Assembly: GCA_008921705.1 (NCBI GenBank)
Contig: VFFE01007635.1
Location: forward strand, 597,673-661,672
Origin: Burhinus oedicnemus
Lineage: Eukaryota; Chordata; Aves; Charadriiformes; Burhinidae
DNA length: 64,000 nucleotides
Reading direction: 5' to 3'
Positions 61,373 through 64,000 of this stretch are shown here, in pieces (position 1 is the first letter of the stretch; each line of letters opens with the position of its first letter). Made by a program: the position numbers and the translations under genes. Under the pieces are notes generated by a model that ran no database searches, had not been told where the DNA came from, and was given only the letters and a program-made list of their open reading frames with translations.

Positions 61373-64000
61373 GTGAGGTCCCCAGGAGAGGCGGCAGGAC
61401 CATGGCAGCAGCCGCTGGTCCTCAGCCCTGCCCTATTTTTCTTCTCCTGGCAGATGAGTGTCAAGGGATGCCTGGATTTCGAGGCCATGAATGGGATGCA
61501 GGCTACAGGCAGGCAGGGAAAGAAGTCCACTTTGTTGCAGTGAATTGCTGTCAGTTCTAATTTTAGGCTTCAGTAAACATGAGGCTGTAAGGAACAGTTT
61601 AGTTTGGGAAGAACAATGCCCAAAAGTTTGCTGATGCACATAAATTTCAGTTATTAAAAAAAAAAAAAAAGGATGCAACTTCTGAATAAGGGCACATATT
61701 TCCTCTCCTTTCATAGGAACTGGGGGAGGGCGTCAGCTTCTCCTAATATAGTAAAGAGCTCATTGCCTGAATATTTATCTTGTAAAATGTGTGTGACCTC
61801 TATAAGTGGTGTCCAAAGAAAAAAAAAAAAAACAACCTTGCAATATCCCTCTTGAAAGGAAAATTCGTGCCAGCTAATGGTTGGAATAAATAACTGGGAG
61901 AAGAAGCGGTATTTAGCGAGAGCTGTAATAGAAGGGTTCTTCATTTGTTTTAACGCTGGCATTACCTGCTGGAAACCAGCATTTATTTTGGTGTTGCCGT
62001 GGTGCTTTGAGAGTGGTTTGTCAAAGAAATTTATTATTTCTTAATTCCAGTGGAAATCCAGTTCATGTCAATCATGAAAGGATGTAACGCACTCGGTTCA
62101 GTTTTCTCTAGGTTCAGACTTTCCGAGGGCTACATAACTTCATTGCCACAGCTTTTTTAGTTTGTGAAATAAAAGCCACGTTTGAATTACTGAACTTGTT
62201 TGAATTACGCCTTTTTGGTACAGGGTAGGGAGGTTATGTACTCCTTTCCGCCACACAGAAAAGTAACTTCAGCAAGTCTGGAAGGATGAAGGTGAAATTT
62301 CTCGGGGAGGGAAAACAAAGGCACTAGCACAAAAAACCACACAAAAAAAATCTATTTGTGTGCAGGTTTTCCTTTGCGTGGCACATCTGCAGTACTGTCC
62401 GTTTTCCCATTTAGTGTTGTAATGTTTAGTTTTGCTTTGCATGAATGACTCGGCCATAATGTTAATTTGATCTTTAAAATCCTTTGTTTGTCTCGGAGCG
62501 CAGAGCCGTTGAGAATATTTCTGGCCATCCTTGTTCTTACTGGGAGGTCAGCTGCCTTTTTCTGAAGCACCTAAGTCTGTTTGCAGTGGAGGGTGGCATA
62601 TAGGTTTCTGTTATGGATACTGGAAGATTTTTCTCTTCTTTTTTTGTTTTCAACAAAGGGTACTTTGTTTCCTCATCACAAATTCTTTTAAGTTTTATTA
62701 TGGCTCCTTAGAATAGGCTCTTGAACTCCTAATCAGGTAGCGCTTTTTTTCCCTCATCCTCCTCTCTCCTTTTCTCCTATTAAATACCACAAAGTATGAG
62801 AAATAATCAGTTTAGTTCCAGATAAGGTAAATCAGTGCCCTTATAATCTCTCGATTAGACATGGTCCTTCAGGTAAACTGCTTCAGGAAATAGGCGATCA
62901 GAGCCTGAAGTGGTGCTCGGGCTTTTCCGAGGACCGTGTTCCCATCAGCTGAAAGAAAAATACCCAGCAGCAGGGTGGTGACAGTGACATTAATAACTGC
63001 TGGGGCTCTCTGCCCGGGGAAGGCAAGGCCTCGCAGGTCTGTGGCTCTTGGCTTCGGGGGGACCCTCCCAGCGCAGAGGCGGAGGGGGTTTCTTTGCCCC
63101 CCTGTCCTCCCGGGGCTGCCTTTGTTTGCCCCGGCTTTCTCAGACCAGGCACAGGAGGAACTGAAAGCCAAATACATATAAATGCGGGAGGAGAGGAGGA
63201 GCGCATCCTTATTTCACTTTAGTTGAGAGGGCAGGATCTGTGTTAGATGGGTCTGGGTTGCTTTTTTATTTCTTCTTAGGCTAGAAATCGTTGCAGTCAA
63301 CTTCTGTGCCAGTTCAACCTTCGTTAATTAATGAATTTATATTGCCTGCAGTGAGAACAGCTATCTGTTACAAGAGTCAGCTCTTGTCCTGGGAGTTGGA
63401 TTTTAGCTGAAAGCTACAGCACTATTCACATGAGCTCACCAACTGGTTGGTGTGGTTCTAGCAGATGTTCTTGCGATACGACATCATTTTATTGTCATTA
63501 ACGCACTAATTGTGTTTATTTCCATGCGGTGACGACTAGATGTCACAGCAAGTCTCGAAGCAGTATCCTGCTAGGCTTACACGAATGTCTAACCCCAAAG
63601 ATGACTGAAGGCTCCTAGCTTGCCAAATCTTTGTCACAATGTTACCCTGGTTTCCTTTTCTAACTGGCTCAGCAGTAGCAGCTGCTGAGGATGCCTGGTT
63701 AAAAATCAAAGTTCAATATTAAAGAATTTGACCGTATTCTTTGGTGTTTAGTGCGTCAAATAGGAGGGGGATTAAGGTTTAATTAAGGATAATGTGGGCA
63801 ACAGGAGCAAGAGGACAGCAGTAATACCTTTATGCTTTAGAGAGAATACCAACGTCCATGTTACCCCACTGATGATTTTCATAGTTGCCGACGCTATTAT
63901 TATTTTTTCCTGTTTTAGTGTTATTTAAGTAAGCCTGAGTTCGTGGGGGAAAGACAGAAGAAGCAGGTAGAGAAGGAGACAGAAAGTCTGTCTGTGTAAG
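61373..64000 (+). other. ALPK1: ALPK1 intron, truncated by window edge
   Basis: Follows the GTGAGG donor. No further ALPK1 coding exon and no other gene was recognised. A GC-rich patch at about 63000-63130 has overlapping open frames on both strands but no family resemblance. Poly-A tracts occur at 61656-61670 and 61819-61832. Confidence 0.5.

Noticed and set aside
62869..63206. Overlapping 102-codon frames near the right edge, tested as ALPK1 exon 2
   Set aside because: The residues do not match the expected ALPK1 N-terminal domain, and the strand is wrong for two of the three frames.

Overview
This is vertebrate nuclear DNA, almost certainly from a bird. The genes have many introns with GT/AG junctions and CpG-rich promoters. 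Every clear interspersed repeat is a CR1 LINE 3' end (with the ATTCTGTG-type tail) or a TGTCCTGGTTT-type avian ERV LTR; no Alu, L1 or mammalian SINE was seen. The sequence is reference-assembly quality, with one 20-N gap.

Four protein-coding genes can be read by assembling exons across splice sites. (1) CDKL2, a CMGC kinase on the minus strand, is complete in ten coding exons (3505-16116, 478 codons plus stop). (2) AP1AR (gadkin/gamma-BAR) on the plus strand is complete in ten coding exons (21811-39577, 301 codons plus stop). (3) TIFA on the minus strand has one coding exon (44836-45399, 187 codons). (4) ALPK1 on the plus strand shows only its first coding exon (61252-61372), and the rest lies beyond the right edge. 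Reading frame is kept across every junction I inferred.

Layout: 1-640 is an unidentified plus-strand transcript end converging on the CDKL2 3' end. 640-3504 is probable CDKL2 3' UTR. 3505-16400 is CDKL2 and its CpG promoter. 16400-21500 is a short head-to-head spacer between CDKL2 and AP1AR holding a perfect hairpin, a 727-bp solo LTR, a duplicated 43-bp block and a CR1. 21500-41100 is AP1AR. 41100-44150 separates the convergent AP1AR and TIFA 3' ends. 44150-48600 is TIFA and its upstream region. A CpG-rich block with the assembly gap (48330-48600) is the likely shared start of TIFA and ALPK1. 48600-61250 is ALPK1 5' intron or leader.

TIFA and ALPK1 act in one pathway: ALPK1 is the cytosolic sensor of bacterial ADP-heptose and phosphorylates TIFA on Thr9, which starts TIFA oligomerisation and TRAF6/NF-kB signalling. 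They lie head to head here, as in human. AP1AR links AP-1 vesicles to kinesin and Arp2/3, and CDKL2 is a poorly understood neuronal kinase; neither has a known link to the innate pair. In human, CDKL2 (4q21) is tens of megabases from AP1AR-TIFA-ALPK1 (4q25), so the 16.1-21.8 kb spacer spans a rearrangement breakpoint relative to human. I found no demonstrably new biological system; the best leads are the breakpoint spacer, the promoter-proximal hairpins and the gap in the presumed TIFA/ALPK1 promoter.
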